Below are positions 7,801 through 13,961 of a stretch of DNA of 18,279 nt, piece after piece. The notes beneath the pieces are model-generated. The model saw only the letters and a list, made by a program, of their open reading frames with translations, was not told the origin of the DNA and did not search any database. Location: contig CADBMO010000126.1 in NCBI GenBank assembly GCA_902795755.1, positions 1 to 18,279 of the forward strand. Reading direction: 5' to 3'. The position numbers and the translations under genes were made by a program. Source of the stretch: an uncultured Erysipelotrichaceae bacterium (GTDB taxonomy: Bacteria; Bacillota_I; Bacilli_A; RF39; UBA660). The first letter of the stretch is position 1, and the number at the start of each line of letters is the position of its first letter.

Positions 7801-7986
7801 TGAAACCATATGATGTAAGCCTGGCATACCGTTAGCGGTAGCAGGTCCATCATAAAATACCCAATTATCCATGTTTTTACGATTGTCTATTGTTTTATTT
7901 AAAATATCTTGTTTTTTCCATTCATTTAATATAGACGTATCAACGTCGTGTACCTCTCTTTTGTCTAATTCATCAAATTTTTTCAT
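4888..7986 (-). CDS. ileS: Isoleucine-tRNA ligase, GxHH variant
   Basis: Charges tRNA-Ile with isoleucine. At 1032 aa it has the length of the long (IleRS2) branch. The Rossmann core starts at YDGPATANG; the first signature reads PGLHH, with G56-L57-H58-H59 where class I enzymes have HxGH. The second signature is KMHKS (590-594) instead of KMSKS. The editing domain is present (TTTPWT 224-229; GTGIVHIAP near 312-320), as are Cys pairs typical of zinc sites (CPRC 183-186, CWRC 387-390, CEC 459-461, CPKC 500-503). The swapped GxHH motif is reported for a subset of IleRS2 enzymes and tied to very strong mupirocin resistance; that is family knowledge applied here. A strong AAAGGAGGA inside the preceding gene sets the start, one base after that gene's stop. 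An isoleucine T-box controls both genes. Confidence 0.97.
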   Translation of the reverse strand: MKKFDELDKREVHDVDTSILNEWKKQDILNKTIDNRKNMDNWVFYDGPATANGMPGLHHMVSKFLKDTFCKYQTMKGNRVLRKVGWDTHGLPVEVNVEKKLGFNGKSDIEKYGIKEFNELCKQTVWDNEAAFRKLTDEMGQFIDLDNRYITYDNNYIETEWWILKKFFDEGLFYEGVKIMPWCPRCGTGLASHEVAQGYKEIDANTVIVPFKKKDEDAYFLVWTTTPWTLISNVALCVNPNEKYVKVDSKGYKFILAEALCDSVLGDGYEILETYTGKDLEYMEYDQLIPSINVNGKAFFVTCDNYVTMTDGTGIVHIAPAFGEDDASVGKKYKLPYVNPVKEDATYSEGLWKGMNIFEADLEVIKWLKENDKLFKKQKIKHDYPHCWRCDSPLVYYSRPSYYLEVTKLQDKIIEENKKVNWFPSFVGEKRFGNWLENMNDWAISRNRYWGTPLPLWRCECGHDEMIGSREELKEKAIEKVDPKTIDLHRPFVDEIHLKCPKCGKTMNRTLEVIDCWFDSGAMPFAQYHYPFENTELWESQYPADFIAEGIDQTRGWFYSLLVLGVFVTGKSPYKNVLVNELLLDKNGQKMHKSKGNAVEPFSVIKKYGADPVRWYLAYVSPTWTPLKFDEDGIKEVHSKFFNPLKNTYSFFQTYANIDEIDISKCEVSYESREEIDKWLLSKYNKLVKKCTNYYDQYDLNQVVREVTNFVSNDLSNWYIRRNRDRFWAHDLDDSKKSVYITTYEVLVGLCKLCAPIIPFTTEEIFKKLTKKESVHLEDYPDYSSKLIDEKLEEKMDLVRDLISLGRNAREDVKIKVRQPISEVLLDAKKKKTIGDLDALIKEELNVKEITYIENLSEYMNFEVKPNFRVVGKMFGPKIKDYASALNDLSVEEIDELNGGNNIRINLDDEEIEVTPEMVDIRVNAKEGYDAKREGSNFIILNTNLTDDLIDEGITRELISKVQNLRKEKDFDVADRIVLYYEANKEFEKVLSKFEDMIKKETLSIEIKQSTDLDYEYDLNGLVVKVDVEKTK

Positions 7987-7987
7987 A

Positions 7988-8530
7988 TTATCTTCCTCCT
8001 TTAAATCTTAAATTATTTAAATCTTCTTTGCTATAACCATTATCTTTATATAAGGTTTGTGCGTTTTTACCAGTTACTTCAGTACCATACTCTTTTAACA
8101 TATTAATCATATATTCTACTTTTTCCTTAGTTGGTGCTTCTACCTCTACATAAGGGTTTAATCCTGGCCACTGGTCTATATCAATTTCAATATCATCTAC
8201 CATGTACCTTGTTCTTTTGTTTTCTTGATAACTTCTAGGTTCATATCCAAGTATTTTAAGCATTTCTTTTGTCTTATCTAAATCTGATACAATTATTTCT
8301 AGTTCTTGAACACCATCAACACTACTATTAGAATAATTTTTATAGGTAAGAGTTACCTCCTCGCCATTACTTCTTAATCTAATCCATTTATTTTCATCTA
8401 CTGGTTTAGTATCATATATTATTCTTTTATAAAACCAGTCTCCCTTTTTTATTGCATTTAATTCTTCTAACTTATTAATAATTTTATTCGTATCTACATT
8501 TAAAATGCGTAATTCTAATTCCTCTTTCAT
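7988..8530 (-). CDS. CYTH-domain triphosphatase-like protein
   Basis: A 180-aa protein of the CYTH superfamily (CyaB-type adenylate cyclase, thiamine-triphosphatase and inorganic triphosphatase relatives), which binds triphosphates in a beta tunnel with metal. The N-terminal signature is E4-L-E6-L-R8, a version of ExExK with Arg replacing Lys. It is followed by WIRLR (49-53), TYK (62-64), QELEI (75-79), an acidic DIEIDID strand and VEVEAPT at the far end, in the expected order. Substrate cannot be told from sequence. The ATG at 8530 is chosen because GGAGG lies 5 bases upstream; a longer frame from a TTG would place the ribosome site inside the gene. It is the first gene after the isoleucine T-box and is one base from ileS, an unexplained pairing. 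Confidence 0.85.
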   Translation of the reverse strand: MKEELELRILNVDTNKIINKLEELNAIKKGDWFYKRIIYDTKPVDENKWIRLRSNGEEVTLTYKNYSNSSVDGVQELEIIVSDLDKTKEMLKILGYEPRSYQENKRTRYMVDDIEIDIDQWPGLNPYVEVEAPTKEKVEYMINMLKEYGTEVTGKNAQTLYKDNGYSKEDLNNLRFKGGR

Positions 8531-8540
8531 ATAAACCTCC

Positions 8541-8570
8541 AATAAAAAAATTCATCCTATAAAGGATGAA
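8541..8570 (-). terminator. T-box regulated terminator
   Basis: The 7-bp hairpin with T run that ends the T-box leader, placed immediately before the GGAGG of the CYTH gene. The T-box sequence at 8580-8594 can compete with it to form the antiterminator. Confidence 0.85.
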
Positions 8571-8777
8571 TATAAAAATCCATGGTACCACCTTACTTCA
8601 TACCTAATGGTATGCTCTCATTCGTTTTAACGCTTCAAAGCGGATTGTTTTACTAATTTCAAACAAACTCATCAGAAGTGATACATATAACGTTTCCTTA
8701 ATCTACATTTCACCATAAAGTAGAATCTCTAATAATTTCACGTTATAACGTCTTCGTCATTTGATTTAATGATACTT
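8541..8777 (-). promoter_or_regulatory. Isoleucine T-box riboswitch leader
   Basis: The leader of the CYTH-ileS operon carries the hallmark T-box AAGGTGGTACCATGG (8580-8594, minus strand), close to the consensus. It is followed by a terminator whose arms TTCATCC and GGATGAA (8551-8557 with 8564-8570) precede a T run. Upstream, TATAACGT and ACGTTATA form a stem-I helix, and GAAG pairs with CTTC below it, leaving a bulge that contains ATC (8680-8682) as the specifier. ATC is an isoleucine codon, matching ileS. Uncharged tRNA-Ile should stabilise the antiterminator and allow transcription. Confidence 0.93.
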
Positions 8778-8805
8778 ATTTTACCACATTTTTTTAAATA
8801 ATCAA
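8778..8805 (-). promoter_or_regulatory. Promoter of the T-box operon
   Basis: Minus strand: TTGATT (8800-8805), a 16-base spacer and TAAAAT (8778-8783), with TGG directly before the -10 (extended -10). It lies 4 bases after the sepF stop, with no visible terminator between, so some sepF transcripts may run into the leader. Confidence 0.7.
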
Positions 8806-8808
8806 GTA

Positions 8809-9210
8809 TTAAAAATCATCAGATAAATTTTTTGTTTTATGTCTTGTAATATTAGGATCTTCATCAGTCATCTTGCCTTGAACATTAATATTTTTAGGCG
8901 TACATAAAAATATACCATCACCTAATTTTTGCATTCCACCACCAATTGCATATAAAGTACCACTTACAAAGTCAATAATTCTTTTACCTTGTTCTGGTGT
9001 TACTCTTTTTAAATTAACTACAACAGTGTTTCTTTTCTTTAAAAAATCTGCTATTTGTTGAGATTCTGAATATGCTCTTGGCTCTAACAAAATCACTTTA
9101 GAACCTTCTTGAGTTTCTTCTTTAGTAGCTTCTTCAACGCTTAGTGTATAGTATTCGTCTTCACTAGTACCATCACTTCCACCCAAAAATTTCTTTAAAC
9201 TAAAAGCCAT
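8809..9210 (-). CDS. sepF: Cell division protein SepF
   Basis: SepF tethers FtsZ filaments to the membrane and supports septum formation in Gram-positive bacteria. The 133-aa product has the usual two parts: a short N-terminal amphipathic helix (MAFSLKKFLGG) that inserts in the membrane, an acidic linker, and a C-terminal globular domain with VILLEPRAYSESQ, a VVVNL strand, an ERGKR-like helix start (EQGKR) and the glycine-rich IGGGMQKLGDGIFL segment. I chose the ATG at 9210, 7 bases after GGAGGG; an ATG two codons earlier is almost inside the ribosome site. The gene stands alone behind an extended -10 promoter rather than in the common ylm cluster. No terminator is visible after it. Confidence 0.93.
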   Translation of the reverse strand: MAFSLKKFLGGSDGTSEDEYYTLSVEEATKEETQEGSKVILLEPRAYSESQQIADFLKKRNTVVVNLKRVTPEQGKRIIDFVSGTLYAIGGGMQKLGDGIFLCTPKNINVQGKMTDEDPNITRHKTKNLSDDF

Positions 9211-9251
9211 ATACATCCCTCCATACGTATTTTCTACACTATTATAAATTC

Positions 9252-9260
9252 ATTTTACCA
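9252..9260 (-). promoter_or_regulatory. sepF promoter (extended -10)
   Basis: On the minus strand TGGTAAAAT forms an extended -10 upstream of sepF. The -35 is poor. The same TGTGGTAAAAT core recurs in the promoter of the next operon (8778-8788). Confidence 0.55.
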
Positions 9261-9298
9261 CAATTTTTAAAAAAATAAAATAGTAAAGTATTAAAAAG

Positions 9299-9319
9299 CA
9301 TAAGTTTTTAAATCTTATG
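9299..9319. terminator. AT-rich hairpin between efp and sepF
   Basis: CATAAG (9299-9304) pairs with CTTATG (9314-9319) around a 9-base loop, with A-rich and T-rich flanks on both sides. It could back up the efp terminator. The stem is short and AT-rich, so it is a weak candidate. Confidence 0.35.
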
Positions 9320-9342
9320 TTTTATTTTGTATTAATACTTAT

Positions 9343-9367
9343 AAAAAAAGAAGCTTATTTGCTTCTT
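9343..9367 (-). terminator. rpmG-efp terminator, stop codon in loop
   Basis: Minus-strand arms AAGAAGC and GCTTCTT (9348-9354 with 9361-9367) surround a 6-base loop that contains the efp stop TAA (9355-9357). A T run follows. The 5' arm encodes Arg-Ser of the EF-P C-terminus. Confidence 0.8.
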
Positions 9368-9915
9368 GACACATACTTACCATCACTTGTTGATATTATA
9401 ACAGCTTCACCTTCATTTATAAATAAAGGTACTTTAATAGTCATACCATTTTCAAGTGTTGCATCTTTCATTGCACCAGATGATGTATTACCTTTAACAG
9501 CTTGTTCTGTTTCGGTAATTACGTAATCTATTTTTTCTGGTAAGTTAATACCTATTAATTCAGTTCCAAAATAAACTAAATCTACGGTTAAATTTTCTTT
9601 TAAGAATTTTAAGTTGTCACCAATTTGACTTGATGTAAGTTCAACTTGTTCATAAGTAGTCATATCCATAAAACTATATGCATCACCTGCGTTATATAAG
9701 TATTGCATTGGTTTTCTTTGAATATTTGCTTTTTCTAGTTTTACACTACTATTATATGTTTTTTCAACAATAGAACCTGTTCTTAAATTTTTTAGTTTCA
9801 TTTTAACAAACGCAGCGCCTTTACCAGGTTTAACGTGAGAAAACTCTAAAACTTGATAAATATTACCTTCATCTTGAACGGTCATACCATTTTTAATATC
9901 ATTAACGTTAACCAT
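9355..9915 (-). CDS. efp: Translation elongation factor P
   Basis: EF-P enters the ribosome between the P and E sites and relieves stalling at consecutive prolines. The 186-aa length is standard. The tip loop is HVKPGKGAAF with K32 at the position modified in many bacteria. Downstream are the expected conserved segments KMKLKNLRTG, a YLY block, the central OB-fold domain and the C-terminal GNTSSGAMKDATLENG signature ending in PLFINEGE. The start has GGGAGG 7 bases upstream. It follows rpmG by 15 bases and the two share a promoter and a stop-overlapping terminator. The modification enzyme is not encoded here, so the state of K32 is unknown. Confidence 0.97.
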   Translation of the reverse strand: MVNVNDIKNGMTVQDEGNIYQVLEFSHVKPGKGAAFVKMKLKNLRTGSIVEKTYNSSVKLEKANIQRKPMQYLYNAGDAYSFMDMTTYEQVELTSSQIGDNLKFLKENLTVDLVYFGTELIGINLPEKIDYVITETEQAVKGNTSSGAMKDATLENGMTIKVPLFINEGEAVIISTSDGKYVSRSK

Positions 9916-9930
9916 TTTAAAACCTCCCTA

Positions 9931-10104
9931 TTATGCAGATTTTGTTTCTTTATGAATTGTGTGTTTACGACATCTTGAACAATATTTACTAATTTCCAAA
10001 CGTTCAGGAGTGTTCTTTTTATTCTTAGAAGTACGTAATCTTTGTTCACCACATTCAGTGCATTTTAAAGCAACATCGCTTCTGTTTTCGTTTTTCTTTG
10101 CCAT
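9931..10104 (-). CDS. rpmG: 50S ribosomal protein L33
   Basis: A 57-aa basic protein beginning MAKKNENRSDVALKC. It carries two Cys pairs (CTEC at 15-18, CSRC at 42-45), the zinc-binding form of L33, with the conserved NTPERLEISKYC segment between them. The protein sits near the ribosomal E site. The start is set by AAGGAGGGG six bases upstream, and the TAA stop is at 9931-9933. It is co-transcribed with efp, 15 bases downstream. Possession of the Cys-type form suggests zinc dependence; many Firmicutes also carry a Cys-less paralogue elsewhere, which cannot be checked here. Confidence 0.95.
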   Translation of the reverse strand: MAKKNENRSDVALKCTECGEQRLRTSKNKKNTPERLEISKYCSRCRKHTIHKETKSA

Positions 10105-10136
10105 AAGTTTCCCCTCCTTTTCGGATAACTAAACGT

Positions 10137-10164
10137 ATTATACCAAATTATTTGTAAATTTCAA
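10137..10164 (-). promoter_or_regulatory. rpmG-efp promoter
   Basis: Minus strand: TTGAAA (10159-10164), 16-base spacer, TATAAT (10137-10142) preceded by TGG, an extended -10. The -35 lies inside the last codons of the penicillin-binding protein gene, so the operons abut without a terminator. Confidence 0.75.
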
Positions 10165-12160
10165 AGAAAATATTGCAAATTCTTGAAGTAATTCGTTTAT
10201 TTACGTTTGATGTATAATTAGATGACTTCTTTTTTAATCTAATATGAGGTGATGATACAACGATAGAAAACTTAGGATTATTTATGTCATAGTACCCAAT
10301 AAAACTCTTGGAAACTGTTTCAGTATCTATTTTATTATCATTATTACTATCATAAAATGTTTCTGACGTACCAGTTTTACCAGCGGTATTATCTAAATTA
10401 CCCATGTATCCTGATCCTAATGGGCCAATCATTACCTCATGAAATCCTTCTTTTACTCTATCAAAATATACTTTATCAATATCTACCTTATTTAATACTT
10501 TTTTTTCATATTTATATTTAATGTTACCAAGTTCATTACTATCAGTTGATTTTCTTACCTCTTTTAATAAGCTCAGTTTTAATCTTTCCCCATCATTGAT
10601 AAGTGTATTTAAATAACTAGATACTTGTAATATTGTATACGCATCATATTGACCAATTGCGTAGTTTAATAATAATCCAGCATTTGCATTATTAGATTTA
10701 TAACCCTTTGATTCATTTGGTAAATCAATACCTGATAATTCTCCTAATCCTAAACTACTAAATACCTCTTTATATTTATTAAGTGGTGTACTATCAATTT
10801 TAATAGGCATATTATAATAATATTTAATACCCGCAATTTTTAATGCTAATTGAAATTGGTAAGAATTTGATGAATATTTTAATGCCGTAATATCATTTAG
10901 TGCTCCAAGCCCGCTTGTCCATGAACACTTTTGAGGTGTATTTTTAAACTTTATACATTTATCATAAAAAGTATCTCCAAATTTTAATGCACCTGTTTTG
11001 TACCCTACTAACATTGACGCTCCTTTAACTACAGATCCTGGTTGGTTGCTATCTGTTAATAATGATGTTGTATTATCTCTTATCATAGTGTTACCGTTTT
11101 TATTAATGATTTGCTTGGATGCCATTGCAAGTATATTACCCGTTTTTGGATCAGTTATTATTACTGAAGAATGATCATATACTTCTGTATTTGCTTCATT
11201 TTTGGCATTAACAATTTCTTCTTCTAGTATTTTTTCAACTTCTTTTTGTAAGTTTATATCTATTGAAAGAACAACATCATTTCCATTTTTCCCTTTTTTT
11301 ATTAACTTCTTTACTCCGTTTTTTATTTCATATACATCTTTTGTACCACTTAATTCTTTTTCATATTGATACTCTAAATAACTTAATCCAACCCTATCAT
11401 TTAGCAAATATCCATTTTTTAAATATTCATCTTTTTGGTCTACCGGAATGCCTTGCTCACTAGATGAAACACTTCCAAGAATTTGTCTTAAAGTATCACC
11501 ATATGGATAAACTCTTTTCCAAGAAGTTTTTATTTTTAAACCCTCTATTTTATTATTAATAATATATGCATACTCATTATCATCTAATTCTTCTTTTATT
11601 AGTTTTTCATCATAAGCATAACCATTATTCATCAAATAATAAATATATGCAGCTTTTTTATCAGTATCATTATATTTATCTAATTCTTGTTTAGTTATAC
11701 GTTTTAAAATCAAGTCATCTAAAGTACTTCTTTTTATCTTTCTTCTATCATACAAATCATACTCCCTTTTTGTAATTTTTTTATCAGCTTTTTCTTTGTT
11801 ATTTATTACCCAAAACTCTCTTATTATTTTATCAGTTAATCTATTTGTTTTAATATCTATGTTTTGTGCTAATTTATAGGCCACTTCAATTTCATCTTTA
11901 GTTGTCATATTATTTACTTTTTTATATATAAGTTTATTTACCGGGGCATTATCAACAATAACATTATAGTTTCTATCATATATTTTCCCTCTAGGCATTT
12001 GATCACCATAGGCATAAGTTGTTGATAATTTATTTAACGTTGCAATACTTTTTTTAGTATTTAATAATTGCATAGAAGATAGTTTTATTATTATGATAAC
12101 AAACGAAACAATATATAACACTATAATTACTATTAGTCTACTTTTCATTACTTTACCCAT
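10148..12160 (-). CDS. Class B penicillin-binding protein (PBP2/FtsI type)
   Basis: A membrane-anchored D,D-transpeptidase that cross-links peptidoglycan. The 670-aa protein has a cytoplasmic tip, one membrane helix (about 8-29), the dimerisation-type motif RGKIYDRN (57-64), a long Lys/Glu-rich pedestal (about 85-290) and the transpeptidase domain. The three active-site motifs are intact: S376-V-V-K379, S430-S-N432 and K595-T-G597 followed by TSE. Right after KTGTSE lies an Asp/Asn-rich loop (604-615) resembling a calcium-binding loop. GGTGAT precedes the start. Whether it serves elongation or division cannot be told; no ftsW or rodA neighbour is present. Upstream it diverges from a small plus-strand gene across 64 bases. 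No terminator follows its stop, which overlaps the rpmG promoter. Confidence 0.93.
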   Translation of the reverse strand: MGKVMKSRLIVIIVLYIVSFVIIIIKLSSMQLLNTKKSIATLNKLSTTYAYGDQMPRGKIYDRNYNVIVDNAPVNKLIYKKVNNMTTKDEIEVAYKLAQNIDIKTNRLTDKIIREFWVINNKEKADKKITKREYDLYDRRKIKRSTLDDLILKRITKQELDKYNDTDKKAAYIYYLMNNGYAYDEKLIKEELDDNEYAYIINNKIEGLKIKTSWKRVYPYGDTLRQILGSVSSSEQGIPVDQKDEYLKNGYLLNDRVGLSYLEYQYEKELSGTKDVYEIKNGVKKLIKKGKNGNDVVLSIDINLQKEVEKILEEEIVNAKNEANTEVYDHSSVIITDPKTGNILAMASKQIINKNGNTMIRDNTTSLLTDSNQPGSVVKGASMLVGYKTGALKFGDTFYDKCIKFKNTPQKCSWTSGLGALNDITALKYSSNSYQFQLALKIAGIKYYYNMPIKIDSTPLNKYKEVFSSLGLGELSGIDLPNESKGYKSNNANAGLLLNYAIGQYDAYTILQVSSYLNTLINDGERLKLSLLKEVRKSTDSNELGNIKYKYEKKVLNKVDIDKVYFDRVKEGFHEVMIGPLGSGYMGNLDNTAGKTGTSETFYDSNNDNKIDTETVSKSFIGYYDINNPKFSIVVSSPHIRLKKKSSNYTSNVNKRITSRICNIFFEIYK

Positions 12161-12224
12161 AATATCACCATTATTAATATGGTATAAAATAATTAATTAA
12201 TGTATATAATATATTGGTGATAAT

Positions 12225-12479
12225 ATGTATGAATCTTTAATTAATGCTTATATAAATAAGCTTTCAATAAATGATGTAAATAATTTTGCTACTAATAATA
12301 ATATTTCTTTAAAAAATGGTGAGAATAAAATAATATATGATTTTATAAAAAATAATTGGAAAGAAGCATATAAAGGTGATACTTTAAAAGAAATATATAA
12401 GATAAAAGAAAAAGTATCTACTGATACTTTTAACAAAATACTAGAACTATACAATAAATATAAGGATAAAATCAAATAA
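12225..12479 (+). CDS. Small YqfT/DUF2624-like protein
   Basis: An 84-aa, Lys/Asn-rich, probably all-helical protein and the only plus-strand gene here. The pattern INKLS..DV..FA..N.ISL near residues 10-30, followed by a helix and a KEIYKIKEKVS..TF segment, resembles the Bacillus YqfT family (DUF2624), whose function is unknown. The match is by eye. GGTGA lies 5 bases before the ATG. It diverges from the PBP gene and its stop directly abuts the stop of the convergent Nudix-PHP gene. The opposite-strand frame covering it is hydrophobic, of low complexity and has no ribosome site, so I take the plus strand as real. A plus-strand terminator lies just beyond, within the neighbour's coding sequence. 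Confidence 0.7.
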   Translation: MYESLINAYINKLSINDVNNFATNNNISLKNGENKIIYDFIKNNWKEAYKGDTLKEIYKIKEKVSTDTFNKILELYNKYKDKIK

Positions 12480-13961
12480 TTAATTATGACTATTAATGAA
12501 ATCTATCATTGATAGTTTTTTTATTTTACCTACGTTCGTAACACCTAGTTTAACATTTGGCTTGACTATCTTTCCATGATAGTCACTACCACCAGATTGT
12601 AATAAGTCATATTTAGTTGCTATATCTATATATTTTTTGGTTTCTTCTTTGGTATGTCCACTATGAAATACCTCTATTCCATCTAATCCTATTTCTTTCA
12701 TCTTTTTTATAGTAGATTCTAACGCCTCATCATCCATTAATAATTGATTAGGATGTGCAAGTACTGCTAAGCCACCTGCTTCTTTAATTAAAGAAATACA
12801 TTCACTATATGGTATTCCTTTATTTGTTATTCTAGTTTTTTGGTATGCATCAATTAAGTATTTATCAAATGCTTCTTGTGTCTCTTTAACGTATCCATAT
12901 TTAATTAATAATTTTGCAAGAATAGGTCTTCCTATATTTCCAGTTTTATTAAATATATTTTTTATATCATTATTATCAAATACAATTCCATAATCTATCT
13001 TTAACTGATTAATTAATGCTAAAATTGAGTAATAACTATTTGTTTTAAATTCATTCATTTTATTATTTAAATCTTTATCGTCTATATCAAAATCATAACC
13101 TAATATATGCATTCTTCCTTTATTGGTTTTTGCAGATAATTCAATACCTGGTATTATGTTCATGCACCTTGCTTTATCAGTATATTTATTAATATGCTTT
13201 AAGCCATCTAACGTATCATGATCAGTTATTGCAATTGTACCAATATGATTATTATATGCCATATTAATAAGCTCATCAGGAGTATACTCACCATCTGAAT
13301 AAATACTATGCATGTGCATATCTATAAAACTATCTTTTTGATATGCTTCTTTTCTTTTACGTTCCTCTTTTAATAAATCAAGTATGTTATCATCGCCACT
13401 ACTAGCTAATCTATGAGCAAAAGAATTATAATCAGTTTTTTCTTTTCTATTATAATAATTTAATACCTTAACTAATTCATTAGTAAAATATTTTACTCTT
13501 GGATTATTACTATTTTTTTCGTTTTCTTTAAGCACACTAATTAAACTGTCTTTACTTATCCATATTAAATTAAAATTATCTTTTATTTCTTCTATGGTTA
13601 AGTTATTTTTTATTTCATTTATATCTATGTTCATCATTGTATTGTAGTAACTCGTAGTTAATTTTCTATTAACAGTCTTATTATCTCTTTTAGGATAATC
13701 TTTTTGATAATACTCTACTTCAACTAGTGGCTCGATATTTCTTATGTTTAAATCAATTCCTAATTCCTCTTTTATTTCTCTAAATAAAGTTTCTAATGCA
13801 TGTTCATCTTTTTCACTAGTTCCACCGGGTAGAAGGTAGACACCACCATAATTTGCAACTAATATTTCTCCATTATTATTCTCGATTAATAATCTTGCCT
13901 TATTACTATATTCATTAATATCTTTTTTCTTTAAGTTATCATTATTTATAACTTCTATCAT
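12480..13961 (-). CDS. Nudix-PHP fusion hydrolase
   Basis: A 493-aa protein joining two hydrolases. Residues ~20-170 are a Nudix domain with a complete box: G47, E53, then REIKEELGI at 61-69, the site for metal-dependent cleavage of nucleoside diphosphate-X compounds. After a charged linker, ~210-490 form a PHP phosphoesterase domain: H216 and H218 in DMHMHSIYSDG, TDHD (246-249), PGIELS with E274, H285, AHP (402-404), H433 and SDYHG (459-463). All expected metal ligands are present. The PHP part resembles the YciV/TrpH (RNase AM) group, which acts on 3',5'-bisphosphates and 5' ends of RNA. A joint role in RNA 5'-end processing is inference. It overlaps the upstream gene by 20 bases, with AGGAGG inside that gene's end. 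It is the last gene of the coaE operon. Confidence 0.9.
   Translation of the reverse strand: MIEVINNDNLKKKDINEYSNKARLLIENNNGEILVANYGGVYLLPGGTSEKDEHALETLFREIKEELGIDLNIRNIEPLVEVEYYQKDYPKRDNKTVNRKLTTSYYNTMMNIDINEIKNNLTIEEIKDNFNLIWISKDSLISVLKENEKNSNNPRVKYFTNELVKVLNYYNRKEKTDYNSFAHRLASSGDDNILDLLKEERKRKEAYQKDSFIDMHMHSIYSDGEYTPDELINMAYNNHIGTIAITDHDTLDGLKHINKYTDKARCMNIIPGIELSAKTNKGRMHILGYDFDIDDKDLNNKMNEFKTNSYYSILALINQLKIDYGIVFDNNDIKNIFNKTGNIGRPILAKLLIKYGYVKETQEAFDKYLIDAYQKTRITNKGIPYSECISLIKEAGGLAVLAHPNQLLMDDEALESTIKKMKEIGLDGIEVFHSGHTKEETKKYIDIATKYDLLQSGGSDYHGKIVKPNVKLGVTNVGKIKKLSMIDFINSHN
12489..12522 (+). terminator. Terminator of the plus-strand small gene, antisense to a CDS
   Basis: ACTATTAATGA (12489-12499) pairs with TCATTGATAGT (12506-12516), 11 bp with one G-U, around a 6-base loop. 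A run of seven T follows on the plus strand. It begins 10 bases after the stop of the plus-strand gene and lies within the C-terminal codons of the Nudix-PHP gene on the other strand. Confidence 0.6.

Noticed and set aside
9317..9526. Plus-strand open frame of 69 codons
   Set aside because: Covers the antisense of efp and its terminator; efp is certain on the minus strand.
11263..11463. Plus-strand open frame of 66 codons
   Set aside because: Antisense to the penicillin-binding protein gene, with His/Leu/Phe-rich composition typical of a shadow.
12205..12210. TATAAT as a promoter for the plus-strand small gene
   Set aside because: The start of transcription would fall on or after the ribosome site and no -35 is present at the right spacing.
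12248..12475. Minus-strand open frame of 75 codons
   Set aside because: Mirror of the plus-strand small gene; hydrophobic low-complexity product, no ribosome site, while the plus frame has GGTGA and a family-like pattern.
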